NCBI GenBank assembly: GCA_964035545.1
Contig: OZ037765.1
Coordinates: 28,508,004 to 28,572,003, forward strand
Direction of reading: 5' to 3'
Source: Bugula neritina
Taxonomy: Eukaryota > Bryozoa > Gymnolaemata > Cheilostomatida > Bugulidae
DNA length: 64,000 nucleotides
Below, one piece after another: positions 39,653 to 54,700 of this stretch (position 1 is its first letter; every line of letters begins with the position of its first letter). The notes below the pieces were generated by a model. It was not told where the DNA came from. It did no database searches and worked only from the letters and a program-made list of their open reading frames with translations. The translations under genes were made by a program, and so were the position numbers.

Positions 39653-42232
39653 TTAGTTAGATTTTCTGTGTTTTTCAAGAGCCTCTTCAAACACATTAAG
39701 AATAACTCCAGTCATATCATTGAGATTGCTCAGTCCCTGTCGGAGAGCGTCTTCTGCTGAGCACGTACCGTCTGTCTGGATTCTAAAGTTTATCTTGTCT
39801 TCTGAGGGGTGGGGGACTGAGTACCCGCAGAACTCAACCCTTGCGTCCTTCATTGTAGTATATCTGAAAGCAATCTGTATACATTAGTTACTAGTTTGTG
39901 CTATGAATATAAATAAGTTTCAGACCTTCATGGCTATTTTCCTCAGTTTAAAGTATATAAACGTTTTTATGTATGTGAATCTATTCTCTCAAATGATATT
40001 TTCAGGGTGAAAAGAATGGCTGTGGTAACACCCTGCTAACAATTGGCATGTGGGAAGAAAGTCAAAACTTTTTGCATTTGATAAGCTGGATTGTAGCCGT
40101 TTGTATTAATTCTGCAACTAAGTGATTCGAAAATAACATTGAGGGAAACCAAAGCCACTACCACCGATTGCTTTAATCATTTGAATAATTTAGCTTAAAA
40201 AGGATAATTTTTTCAGAATTAGCCAACAGAGTTTATTTAAATGATTAGATATTTTAAATTTTGATCAACACCATCTTTATAAATCTGCCAGTAAAATAAC
40301 GAACAATAAACAAAACATTGCTGAATGCAGTGCATGCTCAGAAAATACAAAGGCAGCAAGTGATGATTGTTCTTAAAACAAGAAAATGACTCATTTTAAG
40401 TAATTAGATAATTCAATCTTTTATAGAGTTGTACTGAATGCCAAGTAATTAAAAAAGTTTGGTTTCTGATTGAAAAGATAGCATAATCATGTAAATTGTA
40501 ATTATATAATTTATTATAACATGTACATGCTAATTCAACAACTAACATTGATTTTGTAGCTACAATGTAGATTACATTAAACTCCATAATAATAGGTCAT
40601 GCCTCGGTCAATCGTAATTTACCAATACGCAAACAAGGAATCATCACTACAACACGTAAATTTGTAAGCTTCAATTTGGCCAGAAGGACATGCTATGTCA
40701 CTAGTTCTGCAATTATCAGAAGAAAAATTACTCCAAAACTTTTATATTATATATACATTATATTATATATTATAGTATTTTAGCCCGCTTTTTTATCACA
40801 TAAATTGTATAAATGTTCTGTTAGAACTAAGTGCATTGCTACTTTAAAAGATAATATTTTCTGAGTATATTTTCGTAAGCCCCATCAAATAGAAAGAGTG
40901 TAGAAGTTTCCATGGATCAAGTTATATAATCTCCAACTGTGAATCACCTCGATTATATGGGAGACAGGTCTTTTAGAAGATTGTAGGCCATTGGCTGTAT
41001 GGACAACATTTGGCCAACCAGTATTGCTATAAGTTGTTAGTGTCCCAATATAATCCAATGAATTTATAAAAATACAACAACAGAAGCAATAACAATCAAA
41101 AGGCAATTGCCTCGCTTTTCTTGTCAGACACCAGCAATTTTTAATTAATATTAGCGTAACCTGTGAAAGCGCCAGTCACTAGACGGATGCTAAAAAGCTT
41201 ACTATGGGGTATATAATCTGTTCACTAAGGCGTCAGAACGATGTTCCTGACCTAATTTGTGTACGATTATGTCTAATTTACTATTCTATTGTCCATGAAC
41301 CAGGATGTTCAAACAACTACTCGTGTAATTTATATGAATAACCCATCATGTTTAATGTGCCTTAAATTAGTAGTTTTATGGATTTTTCTATGTTAATTAT
41401 TTTCACTTGATCAAGTTCTTATAATAACCGAGAAGACACGTTAAATTATGATTATAGCAGGTTTTAATATGTTTGTGTTGCGTGACTGAGATGCCCACGC
41501 ATTGTATGATCTGTTACTTGGTAAGAATTTTATGCCCTTAGGGCATAAAATTCAACTTGGCTTATATAAGGATGTGCAATGTAGAGGTATACTGAACAAG
41601 GTGGAAATATATGTTACATGGTGAACTTTTAGCAGTTTTATAAGCTATTTGGGAGGAAAACGGCAATCCAGTTTCACATTAGATGAGTAGAGGGTTTAAA
41701 TCTTGAGAGGCTCACTTCAAATACCAAGAAAAGAAAAACACCACCTCAGCTGCTCAAGTATTGCAACGTGTGAACTAATTCACACTGAATGATTGAGAAG
41801 CACAAAATAATCTTTGAAAAATTCTGTTAGCAAATGAAAATATTTGCAATATTTCCAATATGGTTAGAAGGAGGGAATAGTAGTAGTTTCTTGAAAACGA
41901 ATCAGCTAAAGAGATTGATTGCAACAACAAGCTTTTCAAAAATTGAATGCTTTGAAAGTTCATCTTTAAATGCACAAGTATATAAACCTTTTTATGTTTT
42001 GCCAACAGACTGTAAAAGTAAGACCACACATGAAAAATTGTAAGTGCTATTTTCTGTTAACTTTTTATGTATAACGTAGATATAACCTGAGAGCATTTCC
42101 AAGTGTATGATCTTCGTTATGAATAGTAAATGTCCGGCATGATTTGCTTTCATCATCTTCATGTGGTCGAATCTCTTCAATTTTAACTTTGGTGCTCTCA
42201 GCCTTAGTTGAGGTTTTAGTCTCATCCTTCAT
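39653..42232 (-). CDS. POLR1D: RNA polymerases I and III subunit RPAC2 (AC19), two exons
   Basis: RPAC2 pairs with RPAC1 to form the alpha-like assembly platform of RNA polymerases I and III in the nucleus. Minus-strand exons are 42232-42087 and 39863-39653. The phase-2 junction rebuilds an Arg codon (AG|A), and the product has 118 residues. A charged N-terminus (about 30 residues) precedes the RPB11/L-type dimerisation fold. Landmarks are FTIHNEDHTLGNALR across the junction, VEFCGYSVPHPSEDKINFRI, and a C-terminal helix GVILNVFEEALEKH. HTLGN and CGY..PHPSE..IN.RIQT are diagnostic of RPAC2, and the length fits the family (about 110-135). The ATG at 39853 is internal and not the start. The single intron is about 2.2 kb and holds no other gene I can see. 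Confidence 0.95.
39864..42086 (-). other. POLR1D intron
   Basis: The intron has a GTTATA donor at 42086 and an acceptor TTGCTTTCAG at 39864, joining in phase 2. Its content is AT-rich. Open frames inside it have no protein-like features. Confidence 0.7.
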
Positions 42233-43777
42233 ATTGACTTGCAATTAAACGCCGGACACAGTTGCCAACTAGAAAACTAAAAATCAATCACACACATATA
42301 TATGTTTTCGTTTAATACTTGACAATAAGAATAAATACATCCCAAAATCAACAGAATAGAAGAGCAACCTTAAACTTTGGTAGGCTAAATAATTCATTTC
42401 TTTGACGTCATGCTAAAAGGAATTGGAAGTGTTCTACTTGTTGATCTGTTTACATCATTAGAGAAATTGAGAATGATATTTTGAATCGTATCATTTTACG
42501 AACTGTAAAAGCATATTCTACAGTCTACACTATAGATAGATAAAATATCTCAAGGTACCATTTAGGATTAAGGCATTATTTAACATTGCACAATGTATTC
42601 ATAGCACACTTTTGTCCAATATAATTGGATTTGTGTTCTCATGTAAACAAGTTGCGCTAGCCTTTGTGCTAGATATACCAAGTAAATTTCCAGTTTAAAA
42701 TTTTTTGGCTAGAATTAAATACTTTTGGTATCTGCCTGGGCTGCAGACAGTTAAAATAATATATTATTATCATTCACATCACACTATTACCACTACCATC
42801 CAGTAAATATATTATTACTATTCATATATATCATACTTCAAATGTGTGGTGTTTTTATTATATAGGTGTATATTTATTATCACAGACTGAAAGAAAAGAG
42901 ACTTGAATAACAGAAAGTGCTAGGTTTTATAACAGTCTAAAAAGATAGCTATTTTGTAGTAGTCAAAATCATTGTATCACAATAGAGGAAAGCATAATGT
43001 AACTAGCATAGCTATGATAATACAAGGAAAGCTGTAATTATTCAACAAAATTTCCAAGCTCATGTAATGTTCTAACAAAATGTATGGATGTCTCAATGTT
43101 TTATTAATGCTACTAAAAACAGTGATACTAAAATAATTTAAATGCACGATGGAAAATTTTGTTGCCTTGACAATGACTTGACTTGATTAGCTACAGACTT
43201 GATTTGTTGTAATTTCAACTGAGCTTTGAATAATAATGGGTGAGTAAATTTTTTATCGCCTCTCTTAGCCATTTCCTGATCGGATGGTGGAATAATAGGT
43301 TAGTAAATACAAATCATATATTGTTATTAATATAGTCTATACCCTACCACTACAAGTATCAGTCTCTTAGATCAAACCTAATACTACTACCAGCATAAAG
43401 ATTACTCAATTTTACCATTGGCAACTGAAAATTTACAATTTGTTAAATTGAAAGTATACTTGGGTTTGGAAATTTTAGGTGCCAGAGATCCTCAGATGTC
43501 CTACACTTATTTATGACTGTTACAATCAGCATTTTCAACCCACACTCAAACACAAGATGCCATCATTGCATATATCGTACATTAAATTAAACTTCAGAGT
43601 ATTGGTATCTAATTAATCATAATATTAACTTTTAGCACACACAGTAAGTACTAGAATACATTGTTTACATTACAATGACTTGATAGTGTTTTGATAAAAC
43701 CCAGCACTACAAATTTATTTGGACATTGATTTATGTCAATGAATGTGATTGCAATTTGTCAATTTATGATTAATTTG

Positions 43778-43960
43778 TTATATTGGATTTAAGCCTTGAT
43801 TTAGAGCGTGAGTTAAACATCCAAATTTATATAACCAAAGATGAGTGCTAGATCTCAAGTACCTGTTGGAACAGCTAAACTTGCACATAGCTGTAGTTTG
43901 TCTAAAGCCAAGCACTAGATTTAAAGCACATGGCATGATCATGGCAACATGTAGAAGCAA
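43778..43960 (-). pseudogene. Possible decayed hAT (DUF4371/ZMYM1-type) transposase fragment
   Basis: An open 60-residue minus-strand frame contains PCALNLVLG and, further on, SSTHLW. DUF4371-type hAT transposases carry an (H)PCAxHxLNL motif and an SSTxRW motif about 40 residues later, so order and spacing fit. The His between the motifs and the Arg of the second are missing, and no neighbouring transposase domain is visible. If real, this is an old fragment. Confidence 0.3.
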
Positions 43961-44689
43961 TAAATGGTATGCTCTACCTTTTTAACTAGTTTTCAACAGT
44001 TTATACATAATTTTGAAATTCCTTTATTTAATGCTCTTTACTTTTTGATATGATAAAGTAGAGTTCTATTAACATACATGCTGAGTCTACATGTGACAGT
44101 ATTGGAGATGAAAGAAGGTTGGTCTTAAAATTAAACCCAGTGTACGCTACATGTTACTGAGCATTTGTTTGAGCACTCTTTTAGCACAACCTGAACCTAC
44201 TGTGAACTGTCAGTCAAAAAATATTGCAATCATTTCACCCTTTCATTTTCTAGCAAGAAAGCATGTTGATATCAATTTGGCACTTACTCTTAGTCTTACC
44301 AAATAACGTGTTTTAAATTCAATATGAATACAAGTGCATGAGTAACTTTGTAAGCTCTTTTGTCACAATTCTTTAACCATAATTATGATGACACGAAGCT
44401 GTGTTTTATAAATTATATGTTAAATTGATATCAATACGAATATCAATTATATGTCCTTGGACCCTTCCTTTTTCACACTTGACCTAAAATTAAAGCTATT
44501 TAAACTAGACAATTAAAATTAATTTCAATTACGATAGCTTCAAGTCATATCTTAATCTAATCAATAGACATAGTCATAGTGACCTAAGTCAAGATACAAT
44601 AACTTGAGTCTTGACTTGGTTTACTATAACTATTGATTAGATTTGACTTGGTACTTGCTGCAACTTCAACACAGTTTGATAAATAATAT

Positions 44690-45000
44690 TAATATTATTA
44701 CACCTCCAATAATAATTATACTTATACTTATAGTTATACACTAATACACTTACAGTAATGTTATCAGTAACACTAATAATAATAATATTATTAACTATTA
44801 TATTTATAATTATTAGCGTTACTGATGATACTAATAGTAATACTAATAGTAATACTAATACTAATAGTAATACTAATAGTAATACTAATACCAATACTAA
44901 TACTAATACTCAACTAATAGTAATACTAATACTAATAGTAATAGTAATACTAATAGTAATAGTAATACTAATAGTAATAGACATAGTAATACTGAATAAA
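44690..45000. repeat. Degenerate ACTAATAGTAAT simple repeat
   Basis: From 44820 to 45000 the sequence is nearly all ACTAATAGTAAT / ACTAATACTAAT permutations, with looser AT-rich TTATTA words before it. Open frames on both strands here (Asn/Thr-rich or Leu/Val-rich) come from the repeat. Confidence 0.85.
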
Positions 45001-48000
45001 GTCTGACATGATGGCTGTTAATACTCATATTGCTATTGACAGAGTATTACTAATACTGCTACAATTATTTATATGCCCTTTTTTTAAATTTAAAAACGAT
45101 TTTTAAAATTAAAAGTTGAAATAAAACGAAATAATTATTATTTGAATGCATTTTTGTTCATAATTTCACCCCTCATGCCTTTACTTGGCCTTGACCCAGT
45201 ATATTTCCATATGACAATAAGTACAATAAGTACAAGCATACATGTATACCAAATAAATTATTATGATTATAGAGTTATTTTACCTACAACGTTAGAGAAG
45301 ATAACTTCGTAAACAAATGCTATTCGACCTTAGGATTTATCTATAGAAAATTTTAACCCAGCCTTGTAAAATATCGTGTAAATTTGTACAACTGCCGACT
45401 CTATATTTGTCAGAGTGTAGCAGCCGTTTGCTCGGTCTCTAAATAATTAAAATCAAACCACAATTCAACTCGAATAAAGTGAAACTTGAGGTGAAAACTC
45501 ACTAATCAGTGACTGCAGTTATAATATTGTAAAGTTTAGTATAATTAATATCATTTATCACTATTGAATATAGTAATCAATGTCATAAGGATAATGAAAC
45601 CAAATAACTCAACCAGTGAATGTGAACTTTACTTCACTTTATCATTATGTCTTTATCAGTTGTGAGTTGAAGTTGATGATCATAATCATAATGATATTCA
45701 CCTATTAGTATTAGTTACTAAAATCGCCTAGTCACTACATAACTTAAAATGCTATTGATCTGCTTCATTTTGCATACTAAATATGTGCATAAAATTTCTA
45801 GGAAAGTTACTAGTTCTTCAGTGGAATTGGTATTGCACCCCAATAAAAAATTGAGATTGATCATTGACTGATTGAGTACAAAAAATATGTTGTGCAGCTA
45901 ATATTTAGTGTGTAATATTATTTACACTAGTAATATTTGTTATATCATATATGCCACAGCGTGGTTTGCCATTCTGATAACAGTAAATTATTTTTATATT
46001 AGCAGCTTTAAAAAGCTGTATTTAATCAACTTTAATAAATATCTAAACGAGTTTTCATTTTGTGTTCCATTTATCTTCTTAGAGCTTTATCTTGCAAAAA
46101 TTTTGTAAAATCTTTGTGAGGTACTCGTTCTCTGTCCCATAAGAACACCATTATTATAGTATGCAAAATTTAATTTTAAATTTGCCGAGAAGACAACTCT
46201 GTAGTAGGATTTTATAGCTCTTGCCAAAATAATAAAGTCTACCAAACTAATACTACAAAGTTTGGTATAATTTTGTAATAACGTAATCAAATAAATTGCC
46301 AGGGTTTTTGTCAGATAAACTTGTTGAATGTAGAGATGCATAAATCTATGCTAGCTGTGTAAGACAATGCAGCACACCTGCGGCACAGTGAATATAAAAC
46401 AGAATATTCAAATCTATATTTACTATATAACTATGACCTACATATCTATTATATAAAAATGATATGTGAACTGGGTGTATAATTATAGTTGTGTAATTTT
46501 GTGGTGTATAGGAGCTAACTGCAGACTTCTAAAATTCTATTGGCAAGGTATTTTCTTCATTTTTCATTGTATGTTATAATGACAGTTGTCAATTATTAAC
46601 TATTGTGGAAATTAAATTGCTCATTTCCTTTAAAATTATCTACGGCACTCAAAGCACAATGTTACAAATGTAGGTGTAATCTATATTTAGTTTTGCATAA
46701 TTGATTTCTAATTAGTGCCCCAATTTTTTGGCATGTAACTACATATTGAAAAACAAATATTATGATATAATAGTCTTTTGAGCAGTGCATGCATACAGAA
46801 CAGGTTTATTGCTCATAGATGGTATTGTTGAGTTTATACAGTCTACTTATGTTTTCAACTGTTCTTCAACTGTTCTTCAACTTCAACTAATCTATAGTAA
46901 GCTAGAATTACAATAAATGCTCATCGGTATTAAATGTTTTAAATACTTTTATCTCTCATTATGCAAATATGGTGCCAACTTTGGAATGGGATTGAACATA
47001 TTTTCATAAGAAAATTTAATCTCTTTTGATTATTTAAAATAACATTCCCAAGATATCATGTCAGGTTATATCAGTAGCTCATCGTCATGCAATGCTGAGG
47101 ATAAGTTAGCCGGGTCATGCACCCCACCATTGGCTACTTTACCTCTAAATTTGGTTGCTTAATACTTATACAAAAGTTAGTGACATTTGCTGCTGCATCT
47201 GATAAACAGTGACACCCATTTCATCAACAATATTGCATAGGTATTAGTTCAGTTCAACCCATTGTAGTAGTCATTGTTCATCAAATAGCAGTTACATATA
47301 GACACCTGCTTCTTTAAAATTAAACCCCAAGTGAGTGCTTTATTCTCAGGTCACTTTGAATTGGAATCAATTTTGTTATCATTTATTAATTTTTTCTGAT
47401 TGCTGCAAGTATTTTATGCCGAGGAGCTGATCACAGCAAACACATGATTTCAGGTTTACCTAGGAGTTAATTCTTGTTAAATTTGTTGCTGTATAATTGA
47501 AGTTGTTTGTTATCATTTGTGTACTATTAAGGTAAGAAGTCAAAATACATGTCTGCTGATAATAAATTATGATTGATTTAGTAAATTATTTGATTATAAG
47601 TTTTGACAATTTGTCTATAAGCTTATATAAATAATATGTAACATAACACGCTTCTATGCTATTTAAAATTATTGCTGTTATATGATTAAAATTTTTTATA
47701 TGCTCTGCTTAATTTTTTGTTTAAAAATCCAGCTTTGTTAAATATGGTCAATAATTCTATTTTTGAGAATCATATGTAGCCTAAAATTCTATGTTAAAGT
47801 GGCGGGTTCCTAGTAACTTCCTACTAGGGTTTACAGCTCTTTCACTCAGTTGGTTGGTTAAGTCTGGCAAATCTTCTATATGAACCATGAACACACTTTG
47901 GGCAAATTTTCTATGTTTGTCTTAGCAGTTACATATACTTTGTTTTATATTTCAACAATTACTTGCTAATTAACTTTCATTAGAATCTAGTTGAAACTCC

Positions 48001-48698
48001 TTTCAGCAGTTTGTATGCTGAACTTTTATCATACTGTAGGTTACATTTAATTGATCCCTCCATCATGTCTATTTTAGTGATAGGGAATAACTGTATTTTA
48101 CTATGCTAACTTTATATACAAATTTCTCTCTCTCAAGTCTATGATTTAATATGCATACACTTCAATGTATAATTAGGTATTGCTTACAGTACATTGATGA
48201 TGCGTGCTTGCTATTGTACAGTAGTAGTAATTTGTATAATTCCCTGATTGTTTTATTATTATTGTGCAATTGATATAGAGATTGTATAATTGCTTTTCTA
48301 TTTGATATGGCAAAGAGACATCTTGTTATGATAGACTAGTTTATACATTTAAGATTATTTTAGGTAATTGTGTAATCAGTTGATTGTAATCGTAATTAAT
48401 AATAAAGCATTGGTAAACAGTGAATACCTTAATAAATGCATACATAAGTATTGGAACCTTTGACCAAATGTCACTCTTATTTAATTATTACCATATGGCC
48501 CGATGCATTTATACTCTAGTATTTATATTCTCTGAACACCAGTGTTGATATCTTTGCACCGAGGGACTATGAATATTATAATTGTCAGTATCTCGGCCAC
48601 TAATCCTTATACTTGACTGACATACCCTTGTGTGTGGAATGTCAGTGTGTTGGCTCAGAGTATCACAGCCAAACAGTTAATTATTACATTCATTGCAG

Positions 48699-48750
48699 AC
48701 GAAGACACAGTTCATTGATCAACATGGCCTCCTCTCATGCTGGCGTTTAT
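48699..48750 (+). CDS. Candidate first coding exon of the ABLIM/dematin-like gene
   Basis: The acceptor TTCATTGCAG precedes a short leader, then ATG in strong context (CAACATGG). Nine codons follow, ending exactly at GTAAGT. Joining to 51930 is phase 0 and gives MASSHAGVYPTNRHSMDFGK. The next in-frame ATG, at 51948, is an alternative start. The peptide has no known motif, so support rests on the splice sites alone. Confidence 0.45.
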
Positions 48751-51700
48751 GTAAGTAATACTAATAGCTGTCTAAATCTAATACTTTTTTGTAGGTTGCA
48801 AGTTATTGAACTACTTTTTCACAATTCGTTTTTGTTATTTCGTGTCACTTCAAATGGTGCTAAGATGGTGGATAATGAATGACAATTGCTTTTGAATTCT
48901 GTTAGATTAGTTGAAGTGCTTACAACTGCACATGAGTGGGATTGTATAGCATATACATGCAGCTATATTGAAATTTTATTACGATCCATGTTACAATTAT
49001 AATTGTATTAGTGTATCAGTATCTAATCTATATGAGCTAGAGGACTGCATATTATAATTTCATAACTTTCTAGAATTTTTGCTAGCGGCTATAGCACTGT
49101 GTTAATTTTGTTTTAAAAATACATTGTTCTGTTTAGCTATGTAAATCAATTGTATAATATTATACCAGCACAATAGGGATTGCAAATCGATTAAGGTGAA
49201 ATTACTGGCTTTATCTTTCATTATATAACTATATCTACTGCATTTACTACCTCGACTTTATCTCACACTTAGTCACAGCGAGATAAGGAAGACAGTAAGT
49301 AGCAGTACAATATTATTAGTAAAGATACAAAGGAATGCTCAAAATTTCACTCTAGTAGGTGATGGTTACAGAGTATAAAGTATGACGGGCATTGCAAGTG
49401 CTAACATGTACTGCTTTAAATTTGACACTTAGCTCCTATGTACAACAAAAATTATGATAAATGTTGTCAAGTGCAGTTTGCAGTTTATAATTTATAACTT
49501 ACAACACTTAATTGGAATTATCTACTCATTATTTGTGTTTCTATTTTACATCAATATAATATTATATCTGTTGCAAATTGAAAGCTATAACTACCATACA
49601 TATGAGTGGAGCTTGCACTGTGCTTAAAATCGTTGACAAGTTAAATATTTTACAAAGATGTGAAAAGCTGTGAAAGGATTAAAATCTGATATAAACTGAG
49701 CTCAGAGACGGTTTTATACCAAACTCTGGTGTTATAATGACATACTTAATGTCATTCTCTTTAACAGTTTACCAGCATCCAAGTTGTTGTCGTGGTGCTT
49801 AGCCATTAACATGTTAATTTAGATGATGGATTAGCTTAATTTGGCTAAATGTCAAAAACTTTAAACTTCTTATGATTAAATTTCTCATAACTGAAACTCT
49901 GTTTTAACGTCAATATCATATTTTATATGCCTAATTATACAAAGCTCCCTTTTATTTTGCTTTATTATCCCTGGTTATCCATTGCGCAGTAGTAAACTAG
50001 GACACATTGAAACATGATCTCCATCTGATGTTGGCATTATGCTATTTATTTCAGTTTTATTTGGCAATTTATATTGAATAATTACATACCTGCATAATTA
50101 TGTTAAATATAATCAATTTTTTATGGCAAGTACTCTTAGTTTTGTAATATGTAGCTCATGTTTTTGGCAGACAGAAACAATATTTTAGCATGTATACAGC
50201 CGAATTATTTTGTAAATTATTGTTAACATAGTTCCCACTTACTAATCCACTTGTAATTTTATTAATAAAATATGTTCAAAAATTAATTTGTTTGCAATGA
50301 ACAGTGGTATTTGTTTTATTTCTATGATCAATAATAATAGTAACTAGTAGGCAATTATTAGTTTAGTAAATTAGTGACCCAGCAAGTCACCTGTGTGCAG
50401 CAGCTAGAAGTAATTCACAGAACGTGCAAATATTGAAGTTAAAAGCGATGAACTGACAGCTTGAATAATGATTAAAATCCTTAGAAACTCTCTCCCAACT
50501 TGTTTTATTGTAGGCTAGGGGCTGTGTTTAGAGCTGCAGATTTATTTTGCCTGGCGATAAATTGCATTTATTCTGTTTTGTGATCAAAAATCAAAATCCC
50601 CAAAAAATATTTACCCCCCCCCCACTGAAAGAATAAAGTAATGCTATTAATGTTTATTGGAAAAGTAAATAGGTAATTCAAGATTTATCTCTCCTGGCTC
50701 CTTTTCACATTGACGATACATTTTTTATTATTAAATTATTACTAGTTAAGGTTTATGCACGGTTTGTTATTTATAAAGTATTTATTTGATGATGTTTTGT
50801 TGAGCTTATGAAAAATACGGTAAATAGTAAAACCTTCATACTCATCAATAATAGCTATAGCTGCTTCAAGTTAGTTGTAGTACTCATTTATATTTTCAAA
50901 GACTTTTTAGCTATAGTTTAAAATTTAGATGATGGTAATTGGCTACCTCATTTTATCCATTAATTAATCTTAGTGAGATTTCGTTATATTTATATAACCC
51001 AGTGTTCATGCTTACTCACTCTCAATTAATTGAAGCCTGGTGGTTTAATTTTTATCTAGCTGGTTTTGCCCATACAGCCACTAGGTAATTGATGATTGTT
51101 ACATGTAAGCAGTTTTGTAGTTAAGGGTTTCGGCGGCTACTATTTGTATGAAGGCGACAAAGCCGACTGTAGCTGCTTAATGCGTTAAAATAACGTTACT
51201 GGGTTATCTAGCCGATAGTAGCCTTTGTTGATAAAAATATTTAACTTTGAAAAAACTCTTAAGGTGATGCGGTAATTGTAAATATTTAATTTTCAAAGTT
51301 TGCATAATAGCATACAAAGCTAGGCATTGGGTATTATAAGTGCTTGAGCTACTTATTGCTTTATCAATCCTGAATAACCTCCTGACTTCTCCATCAAAAG
51401 GCTGTGAGGATTGCATAACCTGATCTTTTTCTGGCTAATTATTAGGAGGCTATAATATCCTCTTCTCATCAATTGCATTCCAAGGAATTGGCAGCGAATT
51501 TATTTAGGTATGCGCTGCTGCGGCAGTCTTGAGGTTTCTGCATTACATCATATAATTGCTTATAGAGCAATCAGCAAATGTCAGCCTAGCCAGTCATCAA
51601 CTCACTGCTGCTGCTTCAGCAGCCAGTAACAGCTGACTTGAGGAGCAAAGTTAGGTTTCACCTGCAGCGCTGATTAGTAACTACTGTTACTTCATGTTGA

Positions 51701-54700
51701 ATTTGAATTGCATTAGAAACTTGAGCCTCATTTCTCATTACACGCATATAGCAGACATGTTAGCTTAGGTAAGCAGTCGGTATACTAGTTCTATATGTAC
51801 TTTATCTACACTTCACTGTATTGATCAAAATTATCATTTGCCCCACTGCAGTTATGCAGTGGCACTCGAAGCACGTGAAATAAGTGTATGCAGTCTGATG
51901 TAACTAACACTGCATGCATCTCATTATAGCCTACAAATCGTCACAGTATGGATTTCGGAAAGTTTTATCAAACAAGTTACTTGGACATGAATGGAAACAT
52001 TGTAAAAAAGAGCTCCCAGTCTTCTCCTAATCTACAGCCATTATCAAGATTTCATAGACCAGGTGAGGCCTACACGTACAGTGTGGGTTGTTTGGTATGT
52101 AGTTGACACACCTTTGTTTGTTGGTGTAGATGTTGTCCACAAACATTGTTTAGGTTGTTTTTTGGTACTGACTGACAGTTGATATCCTAGATTTAGCTGT
52201 TATCACCAATCTAGCTTAGAAGAGATTGCATTTTTTACACCTTTTGAACAATTTGCTAGACAAAAATTAGGCAGCATAATTTATGTTCTTGTTTCAATAT
52301 ATGTATACTACCTTCTAAGATTTTAAAATTTTAATACTTTTTACAATTAAGAAAGTAGCTAAGGATAAGTGTTGAAGTTTATAGTTGTATATGTAGCTGG
52401 CCCTTTAGCATTGTTAAAATTATGCAAAACAGTTGATTACGTTATGTAAGCACCCATCAAATAAAAACAAAAGAATCATATGTAGTGCTGTTTGAGTCTT
52501 GTAGCCCCAAATCTATCAACATAAAGGAGGGTGGTGCAGTGAATAAGGGTGTACACCCTACTGTAAGAAGATATGCTGCTGGGAAGTTCAACTATACAGG
52601 GAAACATGTTTTCTTGTGATGAAAATACAGTGCTTTTGAAAAAGCTTACAAATTACTTTAAAAAACCTCAAATCACTAATGCAGCAATGATCTGTATAAA
52701 ATTTGCTATACATATAATAGCAGAAATTGTTATTGTCTGTTATTAAATGCAACCAATGTTTATTTTCACTAGCTGATAGAATTCATTTAGAAAACTATAT
52801 TATAGCTTTGACATGATACAATATGTGGAAACTTTGAGTTTGGCTGCTAAAGTTGAGTTGCATGCTGTTGAACTGTACATGTAGAGACAGAGTGTGCTAA
52901 TTATGCATTAATTTGTCATGTTAAGTTATCAGGCGAGTATATTTCAGTGTTTTCCAAAAGTGCCAGCAATCGATAAGAGTTACGTCAGCTGGTCTCAAGC
53001 TTCTTATCTGTGTAGCTGTAATCCATTGGATTAGTTCTTCTTTAGACTCTCTTATAGTTGGATATGCCCATGGCTCTGAGTTTTTTCCTTATAACCACTG
53101 CCATAGAAAGGCTGCATTTAGCTCTACCTTTAGCACCTGCAGCTGGTGTGACAACACATGACATATACAACCCACCTCTGCAGTAAGCTGTTATAACAGC
53201 TGGTCATTATTGTGGGTTTGAATCATTGATTTCTGCACTTGAGAGTTATCTTTTCAAACTTGTTGGGCTGCGCAAGTCTGTAGGCTGTTATACCTGGCCC
53301 TAGAATCGTAGAGGAATATGTCAATATGTTGAAAAGCCGTTAGCATAGAACCTCGGCTGACAAATTGTAACCATCTTGTTCATGAGTGGCCCATTACTGC
53401 TGGTGGGTCATATGATGACATATACACATGAAGAAAATGTGTGCTGACAAAATTAAATATAGAAACAGTCCTGTTTATTTATCATACAATTGCTGCAATT
53501 CCAGTTTTACTCTGCCTCATGAAATTGCTAACAATCTTCACCCAAAGTCACTAAAATATGAAGAACATTTTGACTAATGAAACAAAATTATTCACAGCAG
53601 TTTAATTTCACTCAAGTTTGAATGTGGCCATGCACTGGGGACTGGTTTATCCTCAAGTATGAATAAAGGGTACATCCTGATGATAAAAGAAAGCCGCTGT
53701 AAGGACATGATTATCCAATTAGCAATTAGTATTCATTTGGGTGTGAATTAGTTTAGCTTTTTACAGCTATACAATATGCTCCTAGCCCATTGACTGAATG
53801 GAATGCTTATTCAATTATTCAGTACGCATTCCACAGCCCCCTCCGTATGTTTATATCTATAGTTTACACACCAGTATTACAAAATGGGCTTTTTATGGCT
53901 ATACGACCATCATTCAGCTAATCTAGAATTGTTGTTAAAGTTCATAGCCATATATTCTGTTTACTACCAGTATTAGCTGATGCTATCTTGCTTCTACTTG
54001 TATAACTCAGCTTAAAATACGCGTAGGATATATTCTGTTGATATTAAAAATAAACATTATGAATAATGGAATGCATAATTGTAGACAGAGCAAGCCAAGT
54101 TCAATATAGGTCTGATATTATATTCCGTAAGTTGTTTAACTTATTAACTTCATATAATGATTAATTTATTTCTGTTGTAGAAAACTTCTCATACAAAAAA
54201 GCTCCTCCTAAATTTGGGAAGACTAAAAAGCCAGGTTTGTGGCAAAACTCCTTATAATTTAAGATGTTTTTCTTGGATTTGTATTTTAATTTGTATTAAA
54301 CTGTGTTAACTTGTATAATATGTAGATTAGTGCATGCAAACTCCACGAGTATAAAGCCAAATGTTTTGGTTCTCCCTGCAGCTCTGATATTAAATATTTG
54401 TGAGTGCACGATGGCTAACTTCTTAAAGCTTAGTTTTGCCCTTCTGACCTTTTGACACACCTACCATGAATACCCTGGGTTTATATGCACATTTTAACTT
54501 TATAAAGACCTGCATCCTGCAACTATTTATGCAACAACAAAAATCTCCCATTGGATTCAAGTTAAGCATTCCTATGCAACGGAAAACTATCAACTAATCC
54601 AGCAACTTGTAGACTATTTCCTGTGGGACCCAGGGGAATGGATGGCATCTATGTGCAATTATATGTTGCTCTATTTCTCAATTTGCTCTCTAAGTTTGGA

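Larger units (their letters stand above)
42233..48698. other. Intergenic region between POLR1D and the ABLIM-like gene
   Basis: About 6.5 kb separates two divergent genes. It contains a possible hAT transposase remnant (43778-43960), a degenerate simple repeat (44690-45000) and AT-rich DNA. I looked for LIM-domain exons (paired Cys-x2-Cys/His-x2-Cys) and found none. Confidence 0.45.

Noticed and set aside
41775-42225. Overlapping frames at the POLR1D first exon
   Set aside because: They are out of frame with the FTIHNEDHTLGN coding frame and have no protein features.
48613-48723. Cys/His-rich frame (CVECQCV...HCRRRH) as a possible LIM exon
   Set aside because: The spacing does not match Cys-x2-Cys...His-x2-Cys, and a good acceptor at 48698 cuts the frame, so only the part after 48699 is kept as a candidate exon.
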